NCBI RefSeq assembly: GCF_902859875.1
Contig: NZ_CADIKF010000010.1
Coordinates: forward strand, 62,001 to 126,000
DNA length: 64,000 nt
From: Paraburkholderia solisilvae
GTDB lineage: Bacteria > Pseudomonadota > Gammaproteobacteria > Burkholderiales > Burkholderiaceae
Direction of reading: 5' to 3'
This document shows, piece by piece, positions 47,803-56,949 of this stretch (the stretch's first letter is position 1; each line of letters starts with the position of its first letter). The notes below the pieces were generated by a model, which worked only from the letters and a program-made list of their open reading frames with translations, made no database searches and had not been told where the DNA came from. A program made the position numbers and the translations under genes.

Positions 47803-48930
47803 ATGCTCGCGTTTGAAAAAGCAGTCCGGTCAATCCGCTTGCGGTGGCTGATCTGTGCGGCAGGCGTGTGGTTGCTGTTGTCCATGCCGCAGCATGTGTG
47901 GGCGCAGACGGTTAATCAGGCCAGTTGCACGGGAGCCGCGCAAACGGTGGTCATTCCGATGCCGGCGTCACTGAACATGCCGAACAATGCGCCTGTCGGC
48001 ACGCTCCTGACCAATGTCGTGACAACGCCGGCAACCAGCTATTTTCAATGCAGCGCGCCGGTCGGCTCCGGTGCGGGCGCCGGTGTGGGTGTCATGGCGG
48101 TGGGGTTGACCAAGGCTTTATCAGCAGGCATTCCGTTGATCGTCAACGTGAACGGTACTCTGCTCTCGGTCTTTGCGACGAACGTGGCGGGCGTGGGTAT
48201 CGCGGTGGGCGTGAGGATAGTGCTTCCCTGCGCAGTGACCACGTTTCAGGATCTTGGCCAAACTCTCAACGCACCATTTCCGAGCCCGTGGTTCGGACAA
48301 TTCTGTTTGATGAGTTCGGCGACGATGGCCACCGGAGTCCAGGTCGAAGCCGCGCTCGTCAAGACCGGCACGGCTTCAGCGGGAACGGTGAGCGCCGGCA
48401 TCATTCTGCAGGCGGCGTCGTTTATCGGCACCAGCACAGCGGGGCAAGTCGCGATGCAAACCGGCTCCAACGCACCGGGGTTGATTTCATTCAGTCTGTC
48501 TCCCGTGAAAGCGCCGGTGCGCTCATGTACGACGCCGGACGTCACCGTGACGATGGGACAGTACAGAACGGCACAGTTCAAAGGCGTCGGATCGGTAACG
48601 CCGGGTGTCGCATTCAATCTGGCGCTCACCAACTGTTCTGCCGGAATAAGCCAGATTCAATATCAGTTATCGGCGCCCGCCGGCGCACGCATTGCGGCGC
48701 AAGGCGTGATCAACCTGTCGAGCGATTCGTCGGCGCGCGGCATCGGACTGCAAATCGTGGATGGCGGCGGCGTACCGCTCAAGCTCGACAACGTCTATAG
48801 CGTGAGCGGCGTCAACGGCACAGCGAGCTCGTATCTGGTGCCCTTCAAGGCGGCGTACTACCAGACGGACGCGTCCGTTACCGCCGGAACCGCGAACGCC
48901 AACCTGACCTTCACGATTACCTATCCGTAA
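47803..48930 (+). CDS. Fimbrial tip-like protein 1 (two-domain adhesin)
   Basis: A 375-residue exported protein with a signal peptide ending HVWAQ. The N-terminal domain (about 35-245) has the TVVIPMPASLNMPNNAPVGTLL type of start and no pilin match, as expected for a receptor-binding domain. The C-terminal domain (about 250-375) is pilin-like (CTTPDVTVTMGQYRTAQF, ending LTFTITYP). A GGAG site precedes the ATG at 47803; a GTG at 47779 is an alternative. It is closely similar in design to the next gene. Confidence 0.88.
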   Translation: MLAFEKAVRSIRLRWLICAAGVWLLLSMPQHVWAQTVNQASCTGAAQTVVIPMPASLNMPNNAPVGTLLTNVVTTPATSYFQCSAPVGSGAGAGVGVMAVGLTKALSAGIPLIVNVNGTLLSVFATNVAGVGIAVGVRIVLPCAVTTFQDLGQTLNAPFPSPWFGQFCLMSSATMATGVQVEAALVKTGTASAGTVSAGIILQAASFIGTSTAGQVAMQTGSNAPGLISFSLSPVKAPVRSCTTPDVTVTMGQYRTAQFKGVGSVTPGVAFNLALTNCSAGISQIQYQLSAPAGARIAAQGVINLSSDSSARGIGLQIVDGGGVPLKLDNVYSVSGVNGTASSYLVPFKAAYYQTDASVTAGTANANLTFTITYP

Positions 48931-49082
48931 CGAGGTCCCTTCAAAGCATGCGGTTGTGAACATTTCTGAGAAACGCGGTTTCGGGGTTTACCGGGCGCGA
49001 CCGCATCGGGCACTATGCTCGCATTGATCCAACATTAAGTTGGAATCCGAAATAAATAAACTATCTGAATCAAACCGGACCA

Positions 49083-50207
49083 ATGACGCCCGCTGGAAAA
49101 CTGATCGCAGCGCTCGTTGCAGTTTCGCAGACGGGCACATACCACGCGATTGCGCTCATCGCAGGCGTCGCAATACTGGCTATGTCGGGCCACGCATCGG
49201 CAGCCGATTGTTCCGGGGCGGCGCAGAACATCGTGATTAACGCGCCGGCGGTCATCAACGTCCCAGCGAATGCGCCGGTGGGCACGTTGCTGACCTCGCT
49301 TATTACCGTGCCGGCGACGAACTTCTATACCTGTACGCCGGTGTCGGGGCAGTCCAACGTGACGGGCGTGGCATTCGAGGCAGCGGGACTGACGAAGGCT
49401 GGCTTTACTGTGTCGCCGGGCGGCACGCTCCCGGTGCTGACGGTTTTCAATACCAGCGTGCCGGGTATCGGCATTGCCATTGCGGTGAGACCGTCGAACG
49501 GCAATTGCGGCGCCGGCCCCTATGTGGACCTTGGCGGCACGACCGCGACCGCCGCGATCCCGAGCCCCTGGGTCGGCTCGACCTGCGGAAGCACAGGCAC
49601 GGCGACCAACGGCGGGCAAGCGCAAGTCGTACTGGTAAAAACGATGGCGGGCGCAGTGGCGGTGGGGACCATCAGCGGCGTGCTTTTTCAGGCAGCGTCG
49701 GTGATCCAGCAATCCGGCAAGGATGTCGTGCAGACGGGCGCAGGGGCGCCGGGTTTGATCACGTTCAGTATCAGCCCCGTGTCGGACGTGCCGCCGTCAT
49801 GCACCACACCCAACGTGGTCGTGCCGATGACGACCTACTCGGTGAGCGCATTCAAGGGAGTCGGTTCGACCACGCCTCCCGTCAGCTTCAACCTCGCGAT
49901 CAACAATTGCTCGGCGGGCTTGACGAGCATCGTTTACCAGTTCTCCGCACCGGGCGGCATCGCAAACGCGGCAGCCGGCGTCATTGCGCTCACCACCGAT
50001 TCGACGGCTAAACAGATCGGCCTGCAGGTCACCGATGGGAATGGCGTGCCGCTCAAGTACGACGGCACCACGTATTCGGTGACAGGTGTCACGAGCTCGC
50101 CCGGATCTTACGTGGTGCCGTTGAAAGCGGCGTATTTCCAGATCGGTTCGCCGATCGTGGCCGGCAACGCAAACGCCAATCTCGTGTTCTCGATGACTTA
50201 TCAATAA
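49083..50207 (+). CDS. Fimbrial tip-like protein 2 (paralogue of the preceding gene)
   Basis: A 374-residue exported protein that parallels its upstream neighbour: CSGAAQNIVINAPAVINVPANAPVGTLLT in the N-domain and CTTPNVVVPMTTYSVSAFKGVGSTTP in the C-domain, ending LVFSMTYQ. The two proteins share layout and many motifs, indicating a tandem duplication, with clear divergence in the central N-domain. The 152-base AT-richer gap upstream (48931-49082) might carry its own promoter. It closes the fimbrial operon and is 126 bases from the microcin-like gene. Confidence 0.88.
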   Translation: MTPAGKLIAALVAVSQTGTYHAIALIAGVAILAMSGHASAADCSGAAQNIVINAPAVINVPANAPVGTLLTSLITVPATNFYTCTPVSGQSNVTGVAFEAAGLTKAGFTVSPGGTLPVLTVFNTSVPGIGIAIAVRPSNGNCGAGPYVDLGGTTATAAIPSPWVGSTCGSTGTATNGGQAQVVLVKTMAGAVAVGTISGVLFQAASVIQQSGKDVVQTGAGAPGLITFSISPVSDVPPSCTTPNVVVPMTTYSVSAFKGVGSTTPPVSFNLAINNCSAGLTSIVYQFSAPGGIANAAAGVIALTTDSTAKQIGLQVTDGNGVPLKYDGTTYSVTGVTSSPGSYVVPLKAAYFQIGSPIVAGNANANLVFSMTYQ

Positions 50208-50333
50208 CAGCAGTCGCAGTCGCTTGTTTTATTGGAACCGTGCGCTTCGCACAGCGCAGGTTCGCAAGAATTAGCCCCGCAAAACGGGACTATGTACGCA
50301 GTGCCCTTAACTCAATCAACAAGGAGTCTAAAA

Positions 50334-50651
50334 ATGCAACAACTCACCGCACAAGAAATCGACATGGTGTCGGGCGGCGCGAACATCCTGTCGTCGCTCG
50401 CCGGCGCGGTTGAAGGCGCAGCACTCGGCGCAGTGGCCGGCATGTGGGACGGCACGCAGATCGCCGGCCAGTCGGCCGGTCTGCTGGCTCCGGTCGGCGC
50501 GCTGGTCGGCCTGTTCGCAGGTCTCGGCATCGGCACGACGTACGGTGCGGCCTATGGCGCAGTGACCGGCCCGGCGAACATCCAGTCGCTGGCGAATACG
50601 TTTGCGCAGACCGCGCTCACGCAACCGATCATCGCCGGGCATCTGCTCTGA
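50334..50651 (+). CDS. Class II microcin-like peptide precursor with double-glycine leader
   Basis: A 105-residue precursor. An AAGGAG site eight bases before the ATG fixes the start. The leader MQQLTAQEIDMVSGG (1-15) fits the double-glycine class and is strikingly like the colicin V leader (MRTLTLNELDSVSGG), with Gly-Gly at -2/-1 and hydrophobics at -4, -7, -12. Cleavage would release a 90-residue peptide rich in Gly and Ala (LVGLFAGLGIGTTYGAAYG) with no cysteine, suited to membrane insertion. The export genes follow directly. Antibacterial action is an inference; a secreted signal or fimbria-associated peptide remains possible. Confidence 0.88.
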   Translation: MQQLTAQEIDMVSGGANILSSLAGAVEGAALGAVAGMWDGTQIAGQSAGLLAPVGALVGLFAGLGIGTTYGAAYGAVTGPANIQSLANTFAQTALTQPIIAGHLL

Positions 50652-50675
50652 TCCTTTGATCGTCCTCTAGCAGCC

Positions 50676-50732
50676 GCGGCCGGCGCCCGCTTCGCCGGCC
50701 GCTCGAGCGACGTCCCGCACGGACGTCGCTCG
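50676..50732 (+). promoter_or_regulatory. Two adjacent hairpins between the precursor and export genes
   Basis: The first hairpin has a perfect 10-bp stem (50676-50685 with 50693-50702, 7-base loop), and the second has a perfect 12-bp stem (50704-50715 with 50721-50732, 5-base loop). They stand one base apart, fill the gap between the precursor stop and the adaptor start, and lack T-tracts. They could attenuate transcription or protect the upstream mRNA so that precursor is made in excess over transporter. Confidence 0.6.
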
Positions 50733-50748
50733 CCCGTCTACTACGAAA

Positions 50749-52008
50749 ATGAATCTGTTCCGTCATGAGGTGCTCGACGCCAAGGCCACGAAGTGGATGG
50801 GCAATATCGTGCTCGTCCGTCCTGTTTCGTTCCGGCTGTACACGGCGATCGCGGCTGTCGCGGCATGCGCGGTCATTGCGTTTCTGTACTTCGGCACCTA
50901 TACGCGGCGCACCACGGTCAACGGTCAACTGCTGCCCGACGCGGGGCTGATCAAGATCTACGCGCCGCAGCCCGGTATCGTTGTCGAAAAGCATGTGAAG
51001 GAAGGCGAACTCGTCACCAGGGGGCAGTTGATCTACGTGCTGTCGAGCGACCGGCAAAGCGCGCCCGGGCTTTCGGCGCAGTCCGAGATCAGTGCGCAGG
51101 TGCGCTCGCGCGTCGTCGCGCTGGAAGAAGAACGGCAAAAAACGGAAGCCTTGCAACAAGGCGAGCGCAATACCGCCTATACGAAGGTCACGAGCCTCAC
51201 CGGGCAGTTGCGTGAACTCGATGCGCAGATCGCCAGCCAGACGGAGCGCACCGATCTCGCGCGAGATGCGCTGACGCGTTACGAGGCGCTCGCGTCTCAG
51301 GACTACATTTCGAAAGATCAGGTGCAACAGAAGCGAGCCGACCTGATCGATCAGCAGATGAAGCAGCAAAACCTCGAGCGCGACCGCGCCGGCACGCTTC
51401 AGGCGCTAACCGAAAGCAAAAACGATTCGAGTGGTCTGGCGCTCAAGCAGATGAACCAACTGTCGGAACTGGAACGCACGCTATCGAGCACGCGCGAAGA
51501 GCTGGCGGAAAGCGAAGTGAAACGCCAGATACTCATTACCGCGCCGCAAGCCGGCATCGCGACCGGGGTGCTTGCCGAAGTGGGGCAAGCGGTGAACAGC
51601 TCACGTCCATTACTGAGCATTGTTCCGGCCGGCGCGCGCCTTGACGCGCAGCTCTACGCGTCGAGTGGCGCGATAGGGTTTATTCGCGCGGGCAACCCGG
51701 TGCTTTTGCGTTACCAGGCTTATCCGTATCAGAAATTCGGCGAGTACGGCGGCCGCGTCGCGGCGGTCGCGCATACCGCGCTGCCGTCTTCCGACCTTCT
51801 TGCGCCCAGTGCGCCGGCATCCGGGCCGGACAGCGCTTACTACCTGATCACGGTCCGGCTCGACCGGCAAGCGGTGCATGCGTATGGTTCCGACGTGCCG
51901 CTTCAATCGGGCATGACGCTCGAGGCCGACATCTTTCAGGAGCGGCGCCGCCTGTACGAATGGGCCCTGGCGCCGCTATACAGTCTGACCGGCAAACTAG
52001 GAATTTGA
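50749..52008 (+). CDS. HlyD/CvaA-like membrane-fusion protein
   Basis: A 419-residue periplasmic adaptor of a type I secretion system. A membrane helix (about 27-48) near the N-terminus is followed by a biotinyl/lipoyl-like half (about 50-105; IKIYAPQPGIVVEKHVKEGELV), a long coiled coil (about 110-245) and the returning lipoyl and beta-barrel part (ITAPQAGIATGVLAEVGQAV). It links the C39 ABC transporter to the TolC-like channel. The order precursor-adaptor-ABC-channel matches microcin export loci, where CvaA plays this role. Confidence 0.93.
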   Translation: MNLFRHEVLDAKATKWMGNIVLVRPVSFRLYTAIAAVAACAVIAFLYFGTYTRRTTVNGQLLPDAGLIKIYAPQPGIVVEKHVKEGELVTRGQLIYVLSSDRQSAPGLSAQSEISAQVRSRVVALEEERQKTEALQQGERNTAYTKVTSLTGQLRELDAQIASQTERTDLARDALTRYEALASQDYISKDQVQQKRADLIDQQMKQQNLERDRAGTLQALTESKNDSSGLALKQMNQLSELERTLSSTREELAESEVKRQILITAPQAGIATGVLAEVGQAVNSSRPLLSIVPAGARLDAQLYASSGAIGFIRAGNPVLLRYQAYPYQKFGEYGGRVAAVAHTALPSSDLLAPSAPASGPDSAYYLITVRLDRQAVHAYGSDVPLQSGMTLEADIFQERRRLYEWALAPLYSLTGKLGI

Positions 52009-52013
52009 AATCC

Positions 52014-54194
52014 ATGTCGATTCTCGAACGTCTCGCGTTTCATGCGGAGCGAACGGCGCCGCTCGTGCTGCAAACCGAGAGTGCGGAATGCGGGCTCGCG
52101 TGCGTGGCGATGATCGCGGGTTTTCATGGCAACCATACGAGCCTGCGAGCATTGCGGGCGCGTTTTTCGGTTTCGCAGAAGGGCGTCAATCTGATGCAGC
52201 TGATCAAGATCGCTGCACAGCTGAACCTGTCGACGCGCGCGCTGAAGCTGGACGTCGAGCAGATTGCGCAATTGCGCTTACCGTGCATTCTGCATTGGGA
52301 TCTGCAGCATTTCGTAGTGTTGACCGAGGTCAGGTCCAACGGCGTGACGATTCACGACCCTGCACATGGCACGCGCCGTCTGTCGCTTGCCGAGCTGTCC
52401 GCCGCGTTTACGGGCGTCGCGCTCGAACTGTGGCCCGCCAGCGGCTTCGAACGGCGCGCGGCGCGCGTCGATTTCACGGTGCGGGAACTGGTCGGCCGCA
52501 TTACCGGCATTGGCAAGTCGCTGGGGCAGATCATCGTGCTGGCGTTTGCGCTGGAGGTGTTCGCGCTTGTCAGCCCGTTCTTTCTTCAGTGGGTGATCGA
52601 CGACGTCATCGTCAGTGCGGACCGCGATCTGCTGACGACGCTTGCCATCGGGTTCGGTCTGCTGTTTCTGTTGCAGCAGGCGATCAGCGCGATGCGCGCA
52701 TGGGTGGTGATGTACATGGGAACGACGTTGAACGTTCAATGGCGCGCCAACGTGTTCACCCACTTGCTGAGGCTGCCAGCGGCCTACTTCGAAAAGCGCC
52801 ATCTCGGCGATATCGTGTCGCGCTTCGGCAGCGTCGACACGATTCAGCAGACGCTCACCAGTTCGTTTCTGACGGCGATACTCGACGGCGTGATGTCGCT
52901 TGTCACGCTGGTGATGATGTTCCTGTTCAGCCGGGTGCTCGGCTGGATCGCACTGGCAACCATGCTGCTCTATGCGGTAGCGCGCTGGGCGTGGTACCAG
53001 CCGTTGAAGGCGGCCAACGAGGAGCAGATCATCCACGCGACCAAGCAGCAAAGCCATTTCCTCGAGACTGTGCGGGGCATCAAGACCATCAAGCTGTTCA
53101 TGCGGCAGGACGAACGCCGCGCCGCGTGGCTTACGCTGTTTATCGACCAGATCAACGCGAGCCTGCGTTCGCAAAAGCTGCAATTGATCTATCAGCAGGT
53201 CAACGGACTGCTGTTCGGCCTCGAAAACCTGATCGTGATCTGGATGGGCGCATCGATGGTGATCGACGGGCAGTTTACGGTCGGCGTGCTGATGGCCTTC
53301 AACTCGTATCGCCGTCAGTTCGACGGACGCGTGGCGAGCCTGATCGACAAGTACTTCGAACTGAGGATGCTGCAATTGCACGGCGAGCGTCTGGCCGACA
53401 TCGTGTTGACGGAACCGGAACCGCATGCTTCGCTTGCCGATCCGGCTGCTGCGCGACCGATGGGGACGTGCATCGAAGCGGTCGACGTTTCGTACCGGTA
53501 TGCGCAAGGCGAGCCCTGGGTGCTCGAGGGCGTGACGCTGAAGATCGAAGAGGGCGAATCGGTCGCGATTATCGGGCCTTCGGGAACCGGCAAGTCGACG
53601 CTGATCAATGTTCTGCTCGGCGTGCTGCCTCCCACCGCGGGGCGCATCGAACTGGGCGGCGTGGACACCGCGAAGTTAGGGCCGCTTGCATTGCGTGACA
53701 TGGCGGGCACGGTGATGCAGGACGACGTGCTGTTCGCGGGTTCGATCGCCGAGAACATCAGCTTCTTCGATTCGCAAGCGGATGAAGCCTGGATTGTCGA
53801 GTGCGCGCGGCGCGCGGCCATTCATGACGAGATCGTCGCGATGCCGATGGGGTATCAGTCGCTCGTGGGAGACATGGGCACGATCCTGTCGGGCGGTCAG
53901 AAACAGCGTGTGCTGCTGGCCCGCGCACTGTACCGGCGCCCGCGCATTCTGTTTCTCGACGAAGCCACCAGCCATCTCGACATCGAGCGGGAGCGGCAGG
54001 TCAATGCCGCGATTCGCGACCTGAAGATAACCCGCATCCTGATTGCCCACCGTCCGGAGACGATCGCGTCCGCGGATCGCGTGATCGCGCTCGCCGCGGG
54101 CAAGGTCGCGATGGATGTGCGCGCCCCGCTGGTCCAGGCGAGCATGGCCGCGAGCGGTCAAGTCGCGTACGGGAACGGTCAGGCATGCGCGTGA
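52014..54194 (+). CDS. C39-peptidase ABC transporter (CvaB-like bacteriocin exporter)
   Basis: A 726-residue inner-membrane exporter that cuts double-glycine leaders and transports the peptide. The N-terminal C39 peptidase has a complete catalytic set: Gln20, Cys26 in SAECGLAC, His99 in LQHFVVL and Asp115 in IHDPAHG. A six-helix ABC membrane domain covers about 155-440. The ATPase has Walker A GPSGTGKS at 521-528, signature LSGGQ at 625-629 and ILFLDEATSHLD. The start at 52014 lies five bases after the adaptor stop. The intact peptidase strongly supports processing of the upstream Gly-Gly precursor. Confidence 0.95.
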   Translation: MSILERLAFHAERTAPLVLQTESAECGLACVAMIAGFHGNHTSLRALRARFSVSQKGVNLMQLIKIAAQLNLSTRALKLDVEQIAQLRLPCILHWDLQHFVVLTEVRSNGVTIHDPAHGTRRLSLAELSAAFTGVALELWPASGFERRAARVDFTVRELVGRITGIGKSLGQIIVLAFALEVFALVSPFFLQWVIDDVIVSADRDLLTTLAIGFGLLFLLQQAISAMRAWVVMYMGTTLNVQWRANVFTHLLRLPAAYFEKRHLGDIVSRFGSVDTIQQTLTSSFLTAILDGVMSLVTLVMMFLFSRVLGWIALATMLLYAVARWAWYQPLKAANEEQIIHATKQQSHFLETVRGIKTIKLFMRQDERRAAWLTLFIDQINASLRSQKLQLIYQQVNGLLFGLENLIVIWMGASMVIDGQFTVGVLMAFNSYRRQFDGRVASLIDKYFELRMLQLHGERLADIVLTEPEPHASLADPAAARPMGTCIEAVDVSYRYAQGEPWVLEGVTLKIEEGESVAIIGPSGTGKSTLINVLLGVLPPTAGRIELGGVDTAKLGPLALRDMAGTVMQDDVLFAGSIAENISFFDSQADEAWIVECARRAAIHDEIVAMPMGYQSLVGDMGTILSGGQKQRVLLARALYRRPRILFLDEATSHLDIERERQVNAAIRDLKITRILIAHRPETIASADRVIALAAGKVAMDVRAPLVQASMAASGQVAYGNGQACA

Positions 54195-55600
54195 TCCGCC
54201 TCGTTGCCGTCGCGGTCCTGCTCGGTGTTGCATGCTGTTCGGCGAGCCGGGCGCAAATGCTGGACGTGTTCGGCACGCGCCATTCGAGCATCGACATGTC
54301 GCCGTTCGACGGCGCCGTCACGATATGCCCGGCGCACCCGCCTGCCGAAGCGCTGACCCTCGACGATGCGATCACGCGCGTGTTGTGCAATGCGCCTGCG
54401 GCGCGCAACGCGTTCGCGATGGCGCGCGCACGCGCCGCCGAGGTGGGCATTGCGAAGGCTGCGTACTTGCCGACCATCAACGCGACGGGCGGTGTCGAGC
54501 GCACGCAGACGTCGACGACGTATCACTATGCGGGCATACCGGGCTTTACATCGACCCAGCAGGGCAATGCCCGCTATGGCAGCCTCGACCTGAACTGGGT
54601 GCTCTTCGATTTCGGGCAGCGCAGTGCGGCGCTCGACAATGCCGACCAGCTTCTGAACGCCGCCTACGCAACCTACGACGCGACGCTGCAGGCGGCATTC
54701 GTCGATGCCGCGCAAGCGTACTACGACGTGACGACTGCATCGGCGAGTGTCATTGCGGCGCGCGTTTCGGAGGAGAGCGCGTGCAAGATACTCGAGGCGG
54801 CCGCGGCGAGGCATGCCGCCGGCGCCGGCACGCTCGCCGACGAATTGCAGGCGCGCACCGCCTGTACGAAAGCGACGCTCTCGCGCGTCACCGATGAGGG
54901 CAAACTGAAGACCGTCGAAGGGTCTCTGGCGATTCTGATGGGCCTCGCCGCGGATACGCCGGTCATGCTTGCGCCCGATGTGCCGCCGGTCGAACCGGAA
55001 TTTCTCGAGGCAGTGAGCGGGCTGATCGAACAGGCGAAACTGGACCACCCGAAGGTTCGGGCCGCCCGCGCGAAGCTGGAGGCGGCCCGCGCCGGAGTCG
55101 ACTCGGCGTGGGCGCAAGGACTGCCCACAATTTCCCTGACGGGAAATCTTTCGATCAACAATCCGGCCGATCAGCCCGCGGTCAATACGTCGATGCGGGA
55201 ACGGGTCATCGGTGTGCAGATCAGCATTCCGCTTTTCGAAGGGTTCGCGCGCGGCTATCGGGTGGCCGATGCACGCGCACAGGTGGACGCCGCGCGGGCC
55301 GATCTTGCGGCAAGCGAGCAGGATGTGTCGCGCGACGTGTGGGCGAGCTATCAGGCGTTGGCGACGGCGACTGAGAACGTCGACGAGTCAAGGAGCCTCG
55401 TCGCGATCTCGCAGGAGTCGCTTAAGGTGTCGCGCGGCCGCTATCAGGCAGGCGCCGGAACCATTATCGAACTCCTCGACGCGCAGGCAGCGGCGGCAGA
55501 TGCGCAGCAGCAGGAAATTACATCGTTGTCCGCATGGCGGTCGGCTCGTCTGAAGCTGACGGCGAGTCTCGGACAACTGGGGCTGTGGTCGATAAAATGA
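54185..55600 (+). CDS. TolC-family outer-membrane channel of the microcin-like exporter
   Basis: A 471-residue outer-membrane efflux protein. A signal peptide (1-23, ending SRAQ) is followed by two OEP repeats of coiled-coil helices and strands; ALTLDDAITRVLCNAPAARNA and YQAGAGTIIELLDAQAAAADA are the usual repeat starts and ends. The gene overlaps the ABC transporter gene by ten bases, so it is a dedicated channel instead of a shared TolC. No lipobox is evident. Confidence 0.93.
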   Translation: MRVIRLVAVAVLLGVACCSASRAQMLDVFGTRHSSIDMSPFDGAVTICPAHPPAEALTLDDAITRVLCNAPAARNAFAMARARAAEVGIAKAAYLPTINATGGVERTQTSTTYHYAGIPGFTSTQQGNARYGSLDLNWVLFDFGQRSAALDNADQLLNAAYATYDATLQAAFVDAAQAYYDVTTASASVIAARVSEESACKILEAAAARHAAGAGTLADELQARTACTKATLSRVTDEGKLKTVEGSLAILMGLAADTPVMLAPDVPPVEPEFLEAVSGLIEQAKLDHPKVRAARAKLEAARAGVDSAWAQGLPTISLTGNLSINNPADQPAVNTSMRERVIGVQISIPLFEGFARGYRVADARAQVDAARADLAASEQDVSRDVWASYQALATATENVDESRSLVAISQESLKVSRGRYQAGAGTIIELLDAQAAAADAQQQEITSLSAWRSARLKLTASLGQLGLWSIK

Positions 55601-55692
55601 ATTGAAGCTTGCAATGGGGGAGAGCGACGCTTCGTCGGATGGGACAGCCGCACGGCGCGGGCTTGACTACGCTATGCTTCGGCGAGTCGTGC

Positions 55693-55720
55693 GGAGCCGC
55701 CCCGGCAGCGAGGCGGCTCC
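55693..55720. terminator. Hairpin between convergent TolC-like and porin genes
   Basis: A perfect 9-bp stem (55693-55701 with 55712-55720) with a 10-base loop lies between the two stops, without a T-tract. It is a candidate bidirectional terminator. Confidence 0.45.
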
Positions 55721-55749
55721 ATGCCGTCCATCAGGTTCTGTCCACCCGC

Positions 55750-56949
55750 TTAGAACCGGTGCTTCATGCCGATGGCAACCGCCACCTGCTCGTCGCCTGC
55801 CGCCGGATCGAGCGTGAAGATGCTCGCGTCGAATGCGCCGTTGCCGTTGCCGCCGCTGACTTTCTGATAGACCCCCTCGATATAGATGTCGGTGCGCGGC
55901 GAAAGGAAATAGTCGGCCTGGGCCATGATCTGATTCCAGTGCGGCGAGGCGGACGTGAATCCCTTCGACGCTCCGCTGAACTGCCCGGTCGTATACGTAT
56001 ACGACGCGCCAAGGCTGAAGTCCGGCCTCACGAAATATCGACCGTTCAATTCGAAGTTGTCGAACTTCATCGACTCGCCGGCCAGCGCGCCGGTGCTCGT
56101 GCTGCCGTCCTGGAAGACGCCTGTGATGTTATACGTGACGGAGTGGGTCCACACCGCGCCGATGGTCGACGCCCCGAACGAATATTGTGCGCCGGCGCCG
56201 AAGATCTGCTGGCTGCCGCCGGTCGTCAACTCGTCGCCGTCGCCGGTGCTCACGGCGCCCGTCGCATTCGCGAGATCCGGTTGCGCCGTGCGGTTGATCT
56301 GCAGGTAAGCGGCGCCGAGTTTGAACGGACCGTACGCGTAGCTTGCGCCCAGGCTGTACGCGCCATTGTTGGAGAAGTTGCCCGCTTCGCCCGAGAACGC
56401 GTACATCGCACCGACCTTGATGCCGTCGTACGACACGCTGCTGAACTTGATCGAATTGTTCAGGCGCATATCGTTGTTCAGGTTGTCGTTGTCGAACACG
56501 TGCGACGCGAGGTTGCCGCCGAAGCCGGAACCCGTCGCGCTCATCGGTGCGACGAAGTCGACCATGAAATCGTATTGACGGCCGAGCGTTACCGTACCGT
56601 ACTGATTCGAGTGAAGACCGACCCAGGCCTGGCGTCCAAACAGGTCGCCGCCATTCTTCAGCGTGCCGTTGTCCACGTTAAAACCATTCTCGAGCCAGAA
56701 CACCGCGCTAAGCCCGCCGCCGAGATCCTCGGTACCGCGCAGACCCCAGCGCGACGTAAAGATGTTCCCGCTTTGCATCGACCACGAACTCGCACCGGGT
56801 GAAGTCGCGCTCCCAGGCGTGACGCGCGCGTTGTTCTGATACACGATACCCGTATCGATAAGTCCAAAAAGCGTCACGCTGCTCTGCGCATGCGCGGCCC
56901 CGGCAGCAACCATCGCGCACGCCGCCGCGATGTATCTGATCTTCACCAT
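55750..56949 (-). CDS. Outer-membrane porin, Burkholderia OmpC/gram-negative porin_4 type
   Basis: A 399-residue trimeric general porin. A signal peptide (about 1-22, ending AAHAQ) precedes the first strand SSVTLFGLIDTGIVYQNN. SRWGLRGTEDLGGGLSAVFWLENGFN is the family's second to third strand motif, and the C-terminus ends in MKHRF with the terminal Phe needed for barrel assembly. The start is one of two adjacent ATGs (56952 or 56949) after a GAGG site; the second has better spacing. A second porin of the same class lies upstream on the same strand. Confidence 0.94.
   Translation of the reverse strand: MVKIRYIAAACAMVAAGAAHAQSSVTLFGLIDTGIVYQNNARVTPGSATSPGASSWSMQSGNIFTSRWGLRGTEDLGGGLSAVFWLENGFNVDNGTLKNGGDLFGRQAWVGLHSNQYGTVTLGRQYDFMVDFVAPMSATGSGFGGNLASHVFDNDNLNNDMRLNNSIKFSSVSYDGIKVGAMYAFSGEAGNFSNNGAYSLGASYAYGPFKLGAAYLQINRTAQPDLANATGAVSTGDGDELTTGGSQQIFGAGAQYSFGASTIGAVWTHSVTYNITGVFQDGSTSTGALAGESMKFDNFELNGRYFVRPDFSLGASYTYTTGQFSGASKGFTSASPHWNQIMAQADYFLSPRTDIYIEGVYQKVSGGNGNGAFDASIFTLDPAAGDEQVAVAIGMKHRF

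Noticed and set aside
50676..50732. Reading the twin hairpins as an intrinsic terminator
   Set aside because: Neither stem is followed by a T-tract and the export genes directly downstream need the same transcript, so attenuation or stabilisation is more likely than full termination.
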